In this document: in pieces, positions 53,007 through 62,252 of the stretch | Position numbering within the stretch: the first letter of the stretch is position 1 | How the letters are laid out: every line of letters begins with the position of its first letter | NCBI GenBank assembly: GCA_013388545.1 | Contig: JACAFB010000033.1 | Location: 1 to 64,000, forward strand | Length of the DNA: 64,000 nucleotides | Source: Ignavibacteriaceae bacterium | GTDB taxonomy: Bacteria; Bacteroidota; Ignavibacteria; Ignavibacteriales; Ignavibacteriaceae | Direction: 5' to 3' | Program-made: the position numbers and the translations under genes | Notes under the pieces: generated by a model | The model's input: only the letters and a program-made list of their open reading frames with translations | The model's database searches: none | Told to the model about the DNA's origin: nothing

Positions 53007-53038
53007 TTTGGTTATTCAGATAAATAATGCTAAATTTG
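53007..53038 (+). promoter_or_regulatory. Candidate Bacteroidetes-type promoter for rimP operon
   Basis: TTTG (53007-53010) and TAAATTTG (53031-53038) are 20 bases apart, matching the Bacteroidetes sigma-ABfr consensus TTTG, about 20 bases, TAnnTTTG. The predicted start of transcription would fall near 53,045, just ahead of the hairpin before rimP. Whether Ignavibacteria use this consensus is not certain. Confidence 0.45.
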
Positions 53039-53049
53039 ACTAACTGAAT

Positions 53050-53074
53050 TCGCCCTTTTAAGGGCGATTTTTGT
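53050..53074 (+). promoter_or_regulatory. Terminator-like hairpin in the rimP leader
   Basis: Arms TCGCCCTT (53050-53057) and AAGGGCGA (53060-53067) form a tight hairpin, followed by TTTTTGTTTG, and the rimP ATG is at 53079. It may end upstream transcription, attenuate the operon or protect the 5' end of the transcript. It also covers the place where a ribosome site would be. Confidence 0.7.
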
Positions 53075-53078
53075 TTGT

Positions 53079-53537
53079 ATGAAAATTATCGAAGAAAAAA
53101 TAAGTCAAATTTCGTCTGAGATCATCGAGAAATCAGGATTTTTCGTGGTTGATCTGGTTTTCAGAGGTACTGAAAGCAAGCGGGTTATTGAAATTTTTGT
53201 TGATGGTGAAACGAATCTTTCGGCTGACCACTGTGCAAAAATCAGCAGAGAAATTATTTCTGAAATTGAACGGTTAAAACTGATTGAAGCTCCATTCAGG
53301 CTTGATGTTTCCTCGCCTGGAGTCGAAAGACCTTTAAAATTCTTAAAACAATTTCATAAACACGTTAACAGAAATTTTGAAATTACTTACAGGCAAGCCT
53401 TGGAAGAGAAAAAATTTATTGGCAGGCTTCTTTCAATTCAGGATAATTACCTGAATTTCTTGATAAATAATAAAGATGAAATTACTTTGAGCTTCGATGA
53501 TATCATTCAAGCAAAAGTATTAATTAGTTTTTCTTAG
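53079..53537 (+). CDS. rimP: Ribosome maturation factor RimP
   Basis: A 152-residue protein with the RimP N-terminal alpha/beta domain (FFVVDLVFRGTESKRVIEIF, then the family motif DHCAKISREI), LDVSSPGVERPLKF, and the C-terminal SH3-like beta domain (about 85-152). RimP helps 30S subunit assembly in the cytosol. It is the first gene of the rimP-nusA-infB-rbfA-truB-ribF-rpsO-pnp cluster, the same start as in many bacteria. The ATG is only 4 bases beyond a terminator-like hairpin's T-run, leaving no space for a Shine-Dalgarno site, in contrast with nusA next door. nusA starts 15 bases after the rimP stop. Confidence 0.93.
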   Translation: MKIIEEKISQISSEIIEKSGFFVVDLVFRGTESKRVIEIFVDGETNLSADHCAKISREIISEIERLKLIEAPFRLDVSSPGVERPLKFLKQFHKHVNRNFEITYRQALEEKKFIGRLLSIQDNYLNFLINNKDEITLSFDDIIQAKVLISFS

Positions 53538-53552
53538 CGGAGGAATTTTATT

Positions 53553-54800
53553 ATGAACTTTGACATAGTTGAATCTTTTGCCCAGATGGTCAGGGAAAAA
53601 GGAATCGACAAAGATGTGCTCGCCGGAATACTTGAAGAGATTTTTGGATTGCTTGTGCGTAAAAAATTCGGCGAAGATTCAAAATATGATGTCGTGGTTA
53701 ATATGGACCGCGGTGATATTGAGATTTATCTTGAAAGAGAAATTGTTGAGGAGGTTGAAAATCCCAATACTCAGATTCACATAGATGAAGTTAACAGAAA
53801 AGGAAACGAAGATGATCTTGAAGTCGGTGAGTACTTCGTAGAAAAGATTGAACTTGCTTCCCTCGGCAGAAGGTTGATAACTCTTGCAAAACAAAGTCTT
53901 AATCAGAAAATAAGAGAGATCGAAAAAGATATCATTTTCAATGAATATAATGAGCTGCTTGGGGAAATAGTAGTTGGAGATATTTACCAGATAAGGAAAA
54001 ATGATATTCTTATCAATCATAATAAAAATGAACTTCTGCTCCCGAGAAGTGAACAGATTCCTTTTGAAAAATATAAAAAGGGCGAAACGATCAGGGCAAT
54101 TGTTAAGGAAGTTAAAAAAGGAAACAGCGGTCCGCAGATAATTGTATCCAGGTCTGATAACATGTTTCTCAGAAGATTATTTGAGATAGAAATTCCTGAG
54201 ATTTACGATGGTATCATAGAGATAAAGGCAATCGCCCGCGAGCCCGGTGAACGTGCAAAAGTAGCTGTTGAATCGCAGGATAACAGAATTGATGCAGTCG
54301 GCGCGTGTGTGGGTATGAAGGGTGTAAGAATTCATGCAATCGTAAGAGAATTGAATAATGAAAACATAGATGTTGTAAACTATTCAGATGATCCATACTT
54401 ATTTATTCAGCGTGCACTTGCACCGGCAAAGCTAAAGAGAATTGACATCGATGAAGTAACCCGTAAAGCTGTTGTTACTGCAGATAACGATCAGGTTTCT
54501 ATGATTGTCGGAAGAAATGGAGTAAATATCAGACTTGCCATCAAGCTGACCGGTTATGAAATCGACATCCTCAGAGAAGAAAAACCCTATGACGAATACG
54601 AAGAGGACATTGAACTGGTTGACCTTAAAGAAGAATTAGGGAATGATATTTTTGAAATACTTATAAATAACAGATACGATACTGCTCTGGAAGTTTTAAG
54701 AGCAGGTGCTGAGAAGCTGAAAGAAATTGAAGAACTGGATGAGGAGAAGGTTGAAGAAATAATCGAAATTCTTAAAGCTCAATTTGAGGAAGAAGAGTAG
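53553..54800 (+). CDS. nusA: Transcription termination/antitermination factor NusA
   Basis: A 415-residue NusA of the short type. The N-terminal RNA polymerase-binding domain (about 1-125), the S1 domain (about 130-200, GEIVVGDIYQIRKNDILINH), and two KH domains (about 205-345, including VGACVGMKGVRIHAIVREL and MIVGRNGVNIRLAIKLTGYE) are all present. A short acidic helical tail follows instead of the E. coli AR1/AR2 repeats, which is normal outside proteobacteria. NusA binds RNA polymerase and influences pausing and termination. A strong GGAGG precedes the ATG. The infB gene follows 26 bases downstream. Confidence 0.97.
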   Translation: MNFDIVESFAQMVREKGIDKDVLAGILEEIFGLLVRKKFGEDSKYDVVVNMDRGDIEIYLEREIVEEVENPNTQIHIDEVNRKGNEDDLEVGEYFVEKIELASLGRRLITLAKQSLNQKIREIEKDIIFNEYNELLGEIVVGDIYQIRKNDILINHNKNELLLPRSEQIPFEKYKKGETIRAIVKEVKKGNSGPQIIVSRSDNMFLRRLFEIEIPEIYDGIIEIKAIAREPGERAKVAVESQDNRIDAVGACVGMKGVRIHAIVRELNNENIDVVNYSDDPYLFIQRALAPAKLKRIDIDEVTRKAVVTADNDQVSMIVGRNGVNIRLAIKLTGYEIDILREEKPYDEYEEDIELVDLKEELGNDIFEILINNRYDTALEVLRAGAEKLKEIEELDEEKVEEIIEILKAQFEEEE

Positions 54801-54826
54801 CTTTTAATTAAACAAAATGAGTCAAA

Positions 54827-57475
54827 ATGCCTGAAGCCAAAACGAAAAAAGTTCGTATATATAAACTAGCAACCGAGTATAACCTGTCGGCTGACAATAT
54901 TGTTGAATTCCTTCAGAAGAAAGGTTTCGATGTTAAATCTCATATGTCAATGTTGACTGATGAGATGATTGATGCAATTAATTCCCAATTCAAAAAAGAC
55001 ATTGAAAAAGCAGAGAAACATTATAAAAAGCTTGCTGAATTCAACAAGAAACGTGCGGAAAAAGCTGAAGAGGAAAAAAAGACTTCGACCAAAACGGAAT
55101 TAAAAGAAACTGAAGTTCATCCTTCTTTTGAAGTAAAAGCAGATAAAACTGTTGAGATAGAAAAGAAAGAAATACCAGAAGAAATAATTGAAGAGCAGCC
55201 CGAAGTTGTAGTATCTGAAGAACCAGACAAAACTGCCGCCGCATTAAAGAAATCAGTTGAAGTATTACATGATGAAACAGCGGTTGAAGAAAAAGATACA
55301 GCTGAAAAAACGGAAGTCCAGGTTAGGCCGGAAACCGGCAGGAAAAAACCAAAAGGACTAAAAGTTGTTGGCAAAATGGATCTCTCAGAAGCACCAAAAG
55401 TTGAAGCTAAAACAGAACCAACAGTTGAAGAGAAAATTGACGATCTTCCCGGAGTTGAAGAACCGTTGAAGAAAAAGAAACGTCCCAAATCAAAGAAGAG
55501 AGCCGTTGAAGTTATTCCCGAGGAAACTCCGATTGCCAAAAAGAAGAAACGAATTAAAAAGTTTGAGATTGATGAAAAAGAAGTGAAAGCAGCAATCAGG
55601 AAAACCCTTCTGAGCATGGACGAAATTTCTGCAACTCCCGGCAGAGCTTCTGTAAGAAAGAAAAAACGCAAAGAACGTGAAGCCGAAGAAGAGAGGAAGC
55701 TTGAACTTAAGTCTCTTGAAGCAAATAAAATTAAAGTTACTGAATTCATTGCTGTTAGTGAGCTTGCAAATTTGATGAATGTTCCGGTAAGCGATGTAAT
55801 TTCCAAATGTATTTCGCTTGGGTTGATGGTTTCGATCAATCAAAGACTAGATGTAGAAACTATTTCTCTTGTTGCTGATGAGTTCGGATTCGAGGTTGAA
55901 ATTCAGGAAGAATATACCTCCGAAGCATTAGAAGACACACCGGATGAACCTGATGAACTTGTTCCCCGTTCACCTGTTGTAACAATTATGGGTCACGTTG
56001 ACCACGGAAAAACATCTTTGCTCGATTATATAAGAAGAACAAACGTTGTTGCCGGTGAAGCCGGTGGAATTACTCAGCATATTGGTGCTTACAAAGTTGA
56101 AATCAGCAGCGGCAGATATATTACTTTTCTTGATACACCCGGCCACGAAGCTTTTACGGCAATGCGAGCCAGAGGCGCCCAGCTGACTGATATTGTGGTA
56201 TTAGTTGTTGCGGCAGATGATGCTGTAATGCCTCAAACAGTTGAAGCAATAAATCATGCACAGGCTGCAGGAGTACCAATCATCATTGCTATTAATAAAA
56301 TTGATAAACCAGGCGCTAATCCTGATAAAATCAAGCAGCAGCTTGCAGACAGAAACATCCTTGTAGAGGAATGGGGCGGTAAATACCAATGTGTCGAGAT
56401 TTCTGCCAAGGCTGGTTTGAATATAGATAAGCTTTTAGATTCAATTTTACTTGAAGCAGAAATTCTTGATTTAAAAGCAAATCCAGATCGGCTTGCAAGG
56501 GGAGCTGTTGTTGAGTCTGAGCTTGACAAAGGCAGAGGTATAACCGCAACTGTTCTCGTTCAGAAAGGAACTTTAAGAGTTGGTGATCCTTTCATTGCCG
56601 GAATTCATTTCGGGAAAGTCAGAGCAATGTTTGATGAACGCGGAAACAGAGTAGCCGAAGCTACTCCCTCAACCCCTGTTCAGGTTCTTGGTTTTGAAGG
56701 AGCACCTCAGGCTGGAGATACTTTTGTAATTGTTGACTCTGAACGTGAAGCCAGAGAAATAGGATTAAAGAGACAGCAGTTAAAAAGAGAACAGGATCAG
56801 AAGCAGGTTCATCATATCACTCTTGATGAAATTGCAAAACAAATCAGCATTGGCGGAGTTAAAGAGCTTCCGTTGATTGTTAAAGGCGATGTTGACGGAT
56901 CGGTTGAAGCTTTATCCGATTCTTTAATGAGGCTTTCAAACGAAGAGGTAATTGTTAGGGTTATTCATAAAGGAGTTGGCGGTATTTCAGAAAGCGACGT
57001 TCTTCTTGCTGCCGCATCAAATGCAATTATTGTTGGATTTCATGTGAGACCAAACCTTAATGCCAGAAAGTTAGCCGAAGGCCAGAAAGTTGATATCAGA
57101 CTTTATAATGTTATTTATGATGCTATCAATGAAGTTAAATCTGCGCTGGAAGGATTACTCTCACCCCTTCTTTCTGAAGAGGTGCTGGGAACAATTGAAG
57201 TAAGAGAAACTTTTAAGGTCCCTAAGTTTGGCACTGTTGCCGGCTGCTATGTTCAGGATGGTAAAGTAGCAAGGAGTAATAAACTTAGAATCATCAGAGA
57301 CGGAATAGTAATTCACGAAGGTGAAATTGGTTCACTGAAAAGATTTAAAGATGATGTGCGGGAAGTTGACGCTGGTTATGAGTGTGGCATTAATATTGCC
57401 AATTTTAATGATGTCAAAGTAGGTGATATTATTGAAGCATTCAAAATTGTTGAAACGAAGAAAAAATTATTGTAA
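54827..57475 (+). CDS. infB: Translation initiation factor IF-2
   Basis: A 882-residue GTPase. The IF2_N domain lies at about 1-55 ([20 protein letters not shown]), followed by a long charged linker (about 60-295) rich in Lys, Glu and short [10 protein letters not shown]-type blocks, a second IF2_N-like domain (about 300-365, [20 protein letters not shown]), then the G domain with [15 protein letters not shown] near 387, DTPGHEAF and INKIDKP, and domains II-IV to the end. It brings initiator tRNA to the 30S subunit and promotes subunit joining. The linker's low complexity gives long open frames on the opposite strand that are not genes. Length is in the usual range for long IF-2. Confidence 0.98.
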   Translation: MPEAKTKKVRIYKLATEYNLSADNIVEFLQKKGFDVKSHMSMLTDEMIDAINSQFKKDIEKAEKHYKKLAEFNKKRAEKAEEEKKTSTKTELKETEVHPSFEVKADKTVEIEKKEIPEEIIEEQPEVVVSEEPDKTAAALKKSVEVLHDETAVEEKDTAEKTEVQVRPETGRKKPKGLKVVGKMDLSEAPKVEAKTEPTVEEKIDDLPGVEEPLKKKKRPKSKKRAVEVIPEETPIAKKKKRIKKFEIDEKEVKAAIRKTLLSMDEISATPGRASVRKKKRKEREAEEERKLELKSLEANKIKVTEFIAVSELANLMNVPVSDVISKCISLGLMVSINQRLDVETISLVADEFGFEVEIQEEYTSEALEDTPDEPDELVPRSPVVTIMGHVDHGKTSLLDYIRRTNVVAGEAGGITQHIGAYKVEISSGRYITFLDTPGHEAFTAMRARGAQLTDIVVLVVAADDAVMPQTVEAINHAQAAGVPIIIAINKIDKPGANPDKIKQQLADRNILVEEWGGKYQCVEISAKAGLNIDKLLDSILLEAEILDLKANPDRLARGAVVESELDKGRGITATVLVQKGTLRVGDPFIAGIHFGKVRAMFDERGNRVAEATPSTPVQVLGFEGAPQAGDTFVIVDSEREAREIGLKRQQLKREQDQKQVHHITLDEIAKQISIGGVKELPLIVKGDVDGSVEALSDSLMRLSNEEVIVRVIHKGVGGISESDVLLAAASNAIIVGFHVRPNLNARKLAEGQKVDIRLYNVIYDAINEVKSALEGLLSPLLSEEVLGTIEVRETFKVPKFGTVAGCYVQDGKVARSNKLRIIRDGIVIHEGEIGSLKRFKDDVREVDAGYECGINIANFNDVKVGDIIEAFKIVETKKKLL

Positions 57476-57501
57476 AAATTAAATAGTCGCGTAATATTTT
57501 A

Positions 57502-57876
57502 ATGTCGCACCGGATAGACAAAGTTGAAAGTTTGATAAAAGAAGAAATCAGCCTGATTTTCCTTTATAAATTTCACGAACCTTCATTGGGATTGGTTACG
57601 GTTACCAATGTAAAAGTTAGTGCCGATCTCAGAATAGCGAAGATCTATGTTTCTGTTCTTGAAAAAGAAAAAAGAACGGCGGCAATGGATCTGATCAATT
57701 CCAAGAACGGATTCATTCGTTCAGAGCTTGCATCAAGAGTAAGAATAAAATTCATTCCTGAACTAAAATTTTTTCTCGACGACACACTGGATTACGTTGA
57801 AAAGATAGAAGATATATTTAAGAAGATTCACGAAGAAGATGATAACAAAAGCCACGAAGTCTCTGACCAATTGTGA
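57502..57876 (+). CDS. rbfA: 30S ribosome-binding factor RbfA
   Basis: A 124-residue KH-like protein with the RbfA core: RIDKVESLIKEEISLIF, TVTNVKVSADLRIAKIYVSV, and RVRIKFIPELKFFLDDTLDY. RbfA binds the 30S subunit during late maturation and in cold adaptation. Its acidic C-terminal tail is coded in the overlap with truB: the truB ATG at 57839 lies 38 bases before the rbfA stop, so the two are translationally coupled. The order infB-rbfA-truB is the standard one. Confidence 0.94.
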   Translation: MSHRIDKVESLIKEEISLIFLYKFHEPSLGLVTVTNVKVSADLRIAKIYVSVLEKEKRTAAMDLINSKNGFIRSELASRVRIKFIPELKFFLDDTLDYVEKIEDIFKKIHEEDDNKSHEVSDQL

Positions 57877-58552
57877 TTTTCAGTCGGGTGAATTTATTTT
57901 GATTGACAAGCCGCAATATTGGTCATCATTCAAAGCAGTTCATAAAGTCAGAAATGCCATAAGCGAAAAAAAAGTCGGGCATGCAGGCACATTAGATCCG
58001 CTTGCAACCGGTTTGCTTATCATCGGGACCGGAAAGAAAACAAAAACCATTACTCAATTCCAGGAAATGCCAAAAACTTATGCAGGAATTTTTACTCTTG
58101 GAAAAACATCTCCTTCAATGGATACAGAGACTACACCAGTTGATCATGCCATTCCTGAAACAGTAAATGAAGAAATGATTTTGAAAATTAAGCAATTGTT
58201 CGTAGGAAAAATTACACAAACGCCCCCAATGTACTCTGCAGTTAAAGTGAAGGGGAAGTCGTTATATGCTTATGCACGTAAAGGGAAGATAGTTGAACGA
58301 AGCGAAAGAGAAGTTTTTATTTATAACTTTAAGATCAATAAAATTGATATTCCGTATATTCATTTTGAAATCACGTGTTCAAAGGGGACATACATTCGTG
58401 TGCTTGCAAATGATTTTGGGCAGAAACTTGGCTGCGGTGCAATTTTAAGCTCTTTGAGACGAACCAGGATCGGCGAATACTCTGTTGATGATGCTCTAAC
58501 AATTGAAGAGTTCGTAAATCTTGTCAAAGCTGATAAACTTGTTTTAAATTAA
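57839..58552 (+). CDS. truB: tRNA pseudouridine(55) synthase TruB
   Basis: A 237-residue pseudouridine synthase. The catalytic aspartate is Asp53 in GHAGTLDPLATGLL; other family elements are TYAGIFTLGKTSPSMDTETT, TQTPPMYSAVKVKGKSLYAYAR and SKGTYIRVLANDFG. It makes pseudouridine 55 in the T-loop of tRNA. The first motif reads LIDKPQYWSS in place of the usual DKPxGxTS, which is a common variation in Bacteroidota relatives. It overlaps rbfA by 38 bases; a shorter start is not available without losing the first strand. ribF begins 4 bases after the stop. Confidence 0.94.
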   Translation: MITKATKSLTNCDFQSGEFILIDKPQYWSSFKAVHKVRNAISEKKVGHAGTLDPLATGLLIIGTGKKTKTITQFQEMPKTYAGIFTLGKTSPSMDTETTPVDHAIPETVNEEMILKIKQLFVGKITQTPPMYSAVKVKGKSLYAYARKGKIVERSEREVFIYNFKINKIDIPYIHFEITCSKGTYIRVLANDFGQKLGCGAILSSLRRTRIGEYSVDDALTIEEFVNLVKADKLVLN

Positions 58553-58556
58553 CCCG

Positions 58557-59525
58557 GTGAGAATAATCGTTCCCTATGCAGATATGAAAGTATTCAGCAA
58601 TTTGAAAAATATTAACTGGCAAAAAGAAACAGTTGCAACACTTGGAACGTTTGACGGTGTTCATATCGGGCATATGGAAATTCTGAGCAGAGTAGTTGAA
58701 AGATCAAAAGTTATTGCCGGAAGAAGCTTTGTTATAACTTTTGAGCCTCATCCAAGAAAAGTTTTAAACAACAGCAATGAACTGAAAATTTTAACCACGA
58801 TAGAGGAAAAAGAAAAACTGCTGCGTGAGATCGGAATTGAAAATTTACTAGTTATTAATTTTACAAATGAATTTTCTCAGCAAACACCGGATGAGTTTAT
58901 TAAAAAATATTTGATCGATTCAATCGGACTTTCAGAAATAGTAATCGGCTACGACCATCATTTTGGAAAATCAAGAGGCGGCAATGAAGATACATTAAAA
59001 CAGCTTGCAAGTAAGAACGATTTTAAGATAGTAAAGGTTGAGCCTCTCAGCCTCAATGAACAAACAATCAGCAGCACAAAAATAAGACGCGCACTTTCTG
59101 AAGGAGATGTTACGCTTGCATCAAAAATGCTTGGCAGGTATTATTCATTTTCGGGATTAGTTGTTGAGGGAGATAAAAGAGGCAGAGAACTTGGCTATCC
59201 GACTGCAAACATAAAGCTTGCAAATTCAGATAAGATGGTTCCTTCTGCAGGAATATATTTTGTATCGGTTGAATTAGAAGATCAAAAACACTTTGGCCTT
59301 TTAAGTGTTGGAAAAAGGCCGACATTTTATGACGATGGGAAAATAATTCCGGAAGTTTATATTTATAATTTTAATAAAGATATATACGGAAAATTCATCA
59401 CTGTAAATCTTATTGAAAGACTGCGTGCTGAGGAAAAATTTTCATCAGCTCAGGAGCTGATTGACCAGATGAATAGAGACAAGGCAAAGGGAATTGAACT
59501 TATTAAAAAATTAAACAATAATTAA
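58557..59525 (+). CDS. ribF: Bifunctional riboflavin kinase/FAD synthetase RibF
   Basis: A protein of up to 322 residues. The N-terminal FAD synthetase domain has TLGTFDGVHIGHMEIL, then FEPHPRKVL and VIGYDHHFGKSRGG; the C-terminal riboflavin kinase domain has GDKRGRELGYPTANI and YFVSVELEDQKHFGLLSVG. It converts riboflavin to FMN and FMN to FAD. The GTG at 58557 sits 4 bases after truB; an ATG at 58584 (MKVFSNLKN) gives the more usual N-terminus, and neither has a clear ribosome site. FMN and FAD are needed by the glutamate synthase and NuoF-GltD proteins elsewhere in this window, though there is no operon link. Confidence 0.93.
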   Translation: MRIIVPYADMKVFSNLKNINWQKETVATLGTFDGVHIGHMEILSRVVERSKVIAGRSFVITFEPHPRKVLNNSNELKILTTIEEKEKLLREIGIENLLVINFTNEFSQQTPDEFIKKYLIDSIGLSEIVIGYDHHFGKSRGGNEDTLKQLASKNDFKIVKVEPLSLNEQTISSTKIRRALSEGDVTLASKMLGRYYSFSGLVVEGDKRGRELGYPTANIKLANSDKMVPSAGIYFVSVELEDQKHFGLLSVGKRPTFYDDGKIIPEVYIYNFNKDIYGKFITVNLIERLRAEEKFSSAQELIDQMNRDKAKGIELIKKLNNN

Positions 59526-59576
59526 TCCCGGTAATTTCTGGGATTACATCGAATCACAAAATAAAGGATCAATAAA

Positions 59577-59840
59577 ATGACAAAAGAAGAAAAAATTGAG
59601 ATCATTAAAAAATTTGGTAAGTCGGAAAAGGACTCCGGTAAAGCTGAAGTTCAGATTGCACTTCTGACCAAGCGAATTAATGATTTAACCGACCATTTTA
59701 ACGCTCATAAAAAAGATCATCATTCAAGAAGGGGTTTGATGATGATGGTTGGCAAAAGAAGAAGATTACTCGATTACCTTTCATCAAAAGATATCGAGAG
59801 ATACAGAGCAATAATTAAAGAATTGAACATCAGAAAATAA
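59577..59840 (+). CDS. rpsO: 30S ribosomal protein S15
   Basis: A 87-residue protein with the S15 signature: [40 protein letters not shown] and [15 protein letters not shown]. It binds 16S rRNA helices 20-22 early in 30S assembly. AAAGGA lies eight bases before the ATG. The gene is followed 14 bases later by pnp, the conserved rpsO-pnp pair. In E. coli S15 represses its own translation through a leader structure; I see no obvious equivalent in the 51 bases upstream. Confidence 0.97.
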   Translation: MTKEEKIEIIKKFGKSEKDSGKAEVQIALLTKRINDLTDHFNAHKKDHHSRRGLMMMVGKRRRLLDYLSSKDIERYRAIIKELNIRK

Positions 59841-59854
59841 GGAAAACGTTTTTT

Positions 59855-61963
59855 ATGATAATTAAAGAAACAGAAATTGGTGGAAAGCTGCTGCAGATTG
59901 AAACTGGCAGGTTTGCCAAACAGGCAAATGGTTCAGTTATGGTTCGCTACGGTGATACAATGGTTCTTGTTACAGCAGTTGCTGCAGAATCTGTACCTGA
60001 TGATATAGATTATTTTCCCCTTCAGGTTGAATACAGAGAAAAAACATCTGCTGCCGGAAAATTCCCCGGCGGTTATATTAAAAGAGAAGGCAGGCCCTCT
60101 GAAAAAGAGATTCTCAGCGCCCGGTTGGTTGATAGACCAATTCGTCCGTTATTCCCTGCCGAATTTAAGAATGAAACGCAGGTTATTGCATTTGTTCTTT
60201 CATTCGATGGAGAAAATGATGCTGATGTTTTAGCCGCTGTAGGAGCTTCGGCAGCACTTACAATCTCGGATATTCCTTTTGAGTGTCCGATGGGTGAAGT
60301 TCGGGTAGGAAGAGTAAACGGCGAGTATGTTGTTAATCCGACTCATCAAATGCTTAAAGAAAGTGATCTTGAATTGGTTGTTGCGGGCACTGAAGATTCT
60401 TTAATGATGGTTGAAGGTGAAGCAAGGGAAATATCTGAAGAAGAAATGCTTAATGCATTAAAGTTTGCTCATAACGAAATCAGGAAAATCGTTAAAATTC
60501 AGCACGAACTCAGGGAAGCTGCAGGCAAACCGAAAATGGAAATTGTTGTTAAAGAAGTTAATCCTGAATTGAAGAATGATGTAATGAACCTTTCTTACGA
60601 GAAATATAAAGAGATCGTTTATTCAATTCTTACAAAGGAAGAACGCAGCAAAAGGAATAAAGAGCTTAATGAGTATGTAATTGCTGCACTCAGCGAAAAG
60701 TATCCTGAGCAGGAGAAAGTCATTGGTGAAATTCTCCACGACCTTGAAAAAGAGCTGATGCGGAAACGCATTCTTGAAGAAGGAATAAGGCTTGACGGTA
60801 GAAACACAACTCAAATTCGTCCGATTACTATTGAAACAGGAATACTTCCCCGCACTCACGGTTCTTCGTTATTTACAAGAGGAGAAACACAAAGCCTTAC
60901 TACAGTAACTCTTGGTACGAAAAACGATGAGCAGATAATCGATGGACTTCTTGAAGAGTATTCAAAGAAGTTTATGCTTCATTATAATTTTCCTCCTTTC
61001 AGCGTTGGTGAAGTTGGTAAGATGAGCGGAGTTGGAAGAAGAGAAATCGGGCACGGAAACCTGGCCGAACGAGCATTAAAATCCATGATGCCTTCAGAAG
61101 ATAAATTTCCATATACAGTCAGGGTTATCTCAGATATACTTGAATCCAACGGCTCATCTTCAATGGCAACTGTATGCGCAGGTTCGCTCGCGCTTATGGA
61201 CGCGGGTGTACCAGTGAAGAGTGCTGTATCCGGTATTGCGATGGGATTGGTTAAAGAAGGCGACCAGTACCGAATTTTATCCGATATTCTTGGCAACGAA
61301 GATCATCTTGGCGATATGGATTTTAAAGTTGCCGGAACAGAAAATGGTATTACAGCATTCCAGATGGATATCAAGATTCACGGTATTTCCTTTGAAATCA
61401 TGGAGAATGCACTTCGTCAGGCAAAAGAAGGAAGAATGCATATCCTTAAAATTATGAATGAATCGATAAATGAACCGAGAGCTTATTTGTCAGCCTATGC
61501 TCCAAGATTGATTACTATGAAAATCGATACAGATCAAATAGGGTTGATCATTGGACCCGGAGGTAAGACGGTTCAGGGAATGCAGCGCCTTTTTGGTGTT
61601 GAGATAAATATTGAAGATGATGGAACTGTACACATTGCTTCACCCAACCGGGACAATGCAACAAAATGCAAAGACTATATCAAAAAGCTGACTGCAACTC
61701 CCGAAATCGGAGAAATATATGATGGTGTTGTTACCAAAACTACCGACTTCGGTGCTTTTGTTGAATTTCTTCCCGGTAAAGAAGGACTGCTTCATATTTC
61801 ACAAATTGATAATAAACGGATTGACAAAGTAACCGACGTGCTCAAACAGGGCGATAAAGTAACTGTCAAACTAATAAAAACGGAGAACGGAAAGTTTTCG
61901 TTGAGCCGAAAAGAAGCTTTGAAGCAGAGTAATCAGCCTCAGGCAAATACTTCGGCAGAATAA
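59855..61963 (+). CDS. pnp: Polyribonucleotide nucleotidyltransferase (PNPase)
   Basis: A 702-residue enzyme with two RNase PH domains (about 10-145 and 310-540), an alpha-helical domain between them, a KH domain (IGLIIGPGGKTVQGMQRLFG, near 567-586) and an S1 domain (about 620-690, TTDFGAFVEFLPGKEGLLHI). Conserved elements include EYREKTSAAGKFPGGYIKRE and the active-site RREIGHGNLAERAL and DILGNEDHLGDMDFKVAGT. It degrades RNA 3' to 5' using phosphate and forms a trimer. AAGGA precedes the ATG. A hairpin just past the stop likely ends the rimP-pnp operon. Confidence 0.98.
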   Translation: MIIKETEIGGKLLQIETGRFAKQANGSVMVRYGDTMVLVTAVAAESVPDDIDYFPLQVEYREKTSAAGKFPGGYIKREGRPSEKEILSARLVDRPIRPLFPAEFKNETQVIAFVLSFDGENDADVLAAVGASAALTISDIPFECPMGEVRVGRVNGEYVVNPTHQMLKESDLELVVAGTEDSLMMVEGEAREISEEEMLNALKFAHNEIRKIVKIQHELREAAGKPKMEIVVKEVNPELKNDVMNLSYEKYKEIVYSILTKEERSKRNKELNEYVIAALSEKYPEQEKVIGEILHDLEKELMRKRILEEGIRLDGRNTTQIRPITIETGILPRTHGSSLFTRGETQSLTTVTLGTKNDEQIIDGLLEEYSKKFMLHYNFPPFSVGEVGKMSGVGRREIGHGNLAERALKSMMPSEDKFPYTVRVISDILESNGSSSMATVCAGSLALMDAGVPVKSAVSGIAMGLVKEGDQYRILSDILGNEDHLGDMDFKVAGTENGITAFQMDIKIHGISFEIMENALRQAKEGRMHILKIMNESINEPRAYLSAYAPRLITMKIDTDQIGLIIGPGGKTVQGMQRLFGVEINIEDDGTVHIASPNRDNATKCKDYIKKLTATPEIGEIYDGVVTKTTDFGAFVEFLPGKEGLLHISQIDNKRIDKVTDVLKQGDKVTVKLIKTENGKFSLSRKEALKQSNQPQANTSAE

Positions 61964-61973
61964 AGTATTTAAG

Positions 61974-61998
61974 AATGTCGGATAATTTATCCGACATT
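61974..61998 (+). terminator. Candidate terminator after pnp
   Basis: The palindrome AATGTCGGATAA (61974-61985) and TTATCCGACATT (61987-61998) forms a stem with a small loop ten bases past the pnp stop, followed by TT and a short T-rich tail. It would end the rimP-pnp transcript. Confidence 0.75.
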
Positions 61999-62252
61999 TT
62001 GTAAATTTATGTACGTGATTGTTTCACGTTTCAACAAAATAAATAGAAGTTAGAAACTATTAACTTCAAAAAGTTTTTTAATTATTTCAGAGCCCAACTT
62101 GTATATAAATATTACTCAAATCTTACTTATCATACTTCTTGCCTCATCAATGCAAGCCATAAAATATTTTATCGAGAGCAGCAGGCCGGGCTTTGAATCA
62201 GAACAAAATTGTTTATTGAAAAATAAATTTTCATTCAGCGAGTTTATCTTTT

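Noticed and set aside
55041-55843. Long antisense open frames within infB
   Set aside because: They arise from the Lys/Glu-rich low-complexity linker of IF-2 and show no family features.
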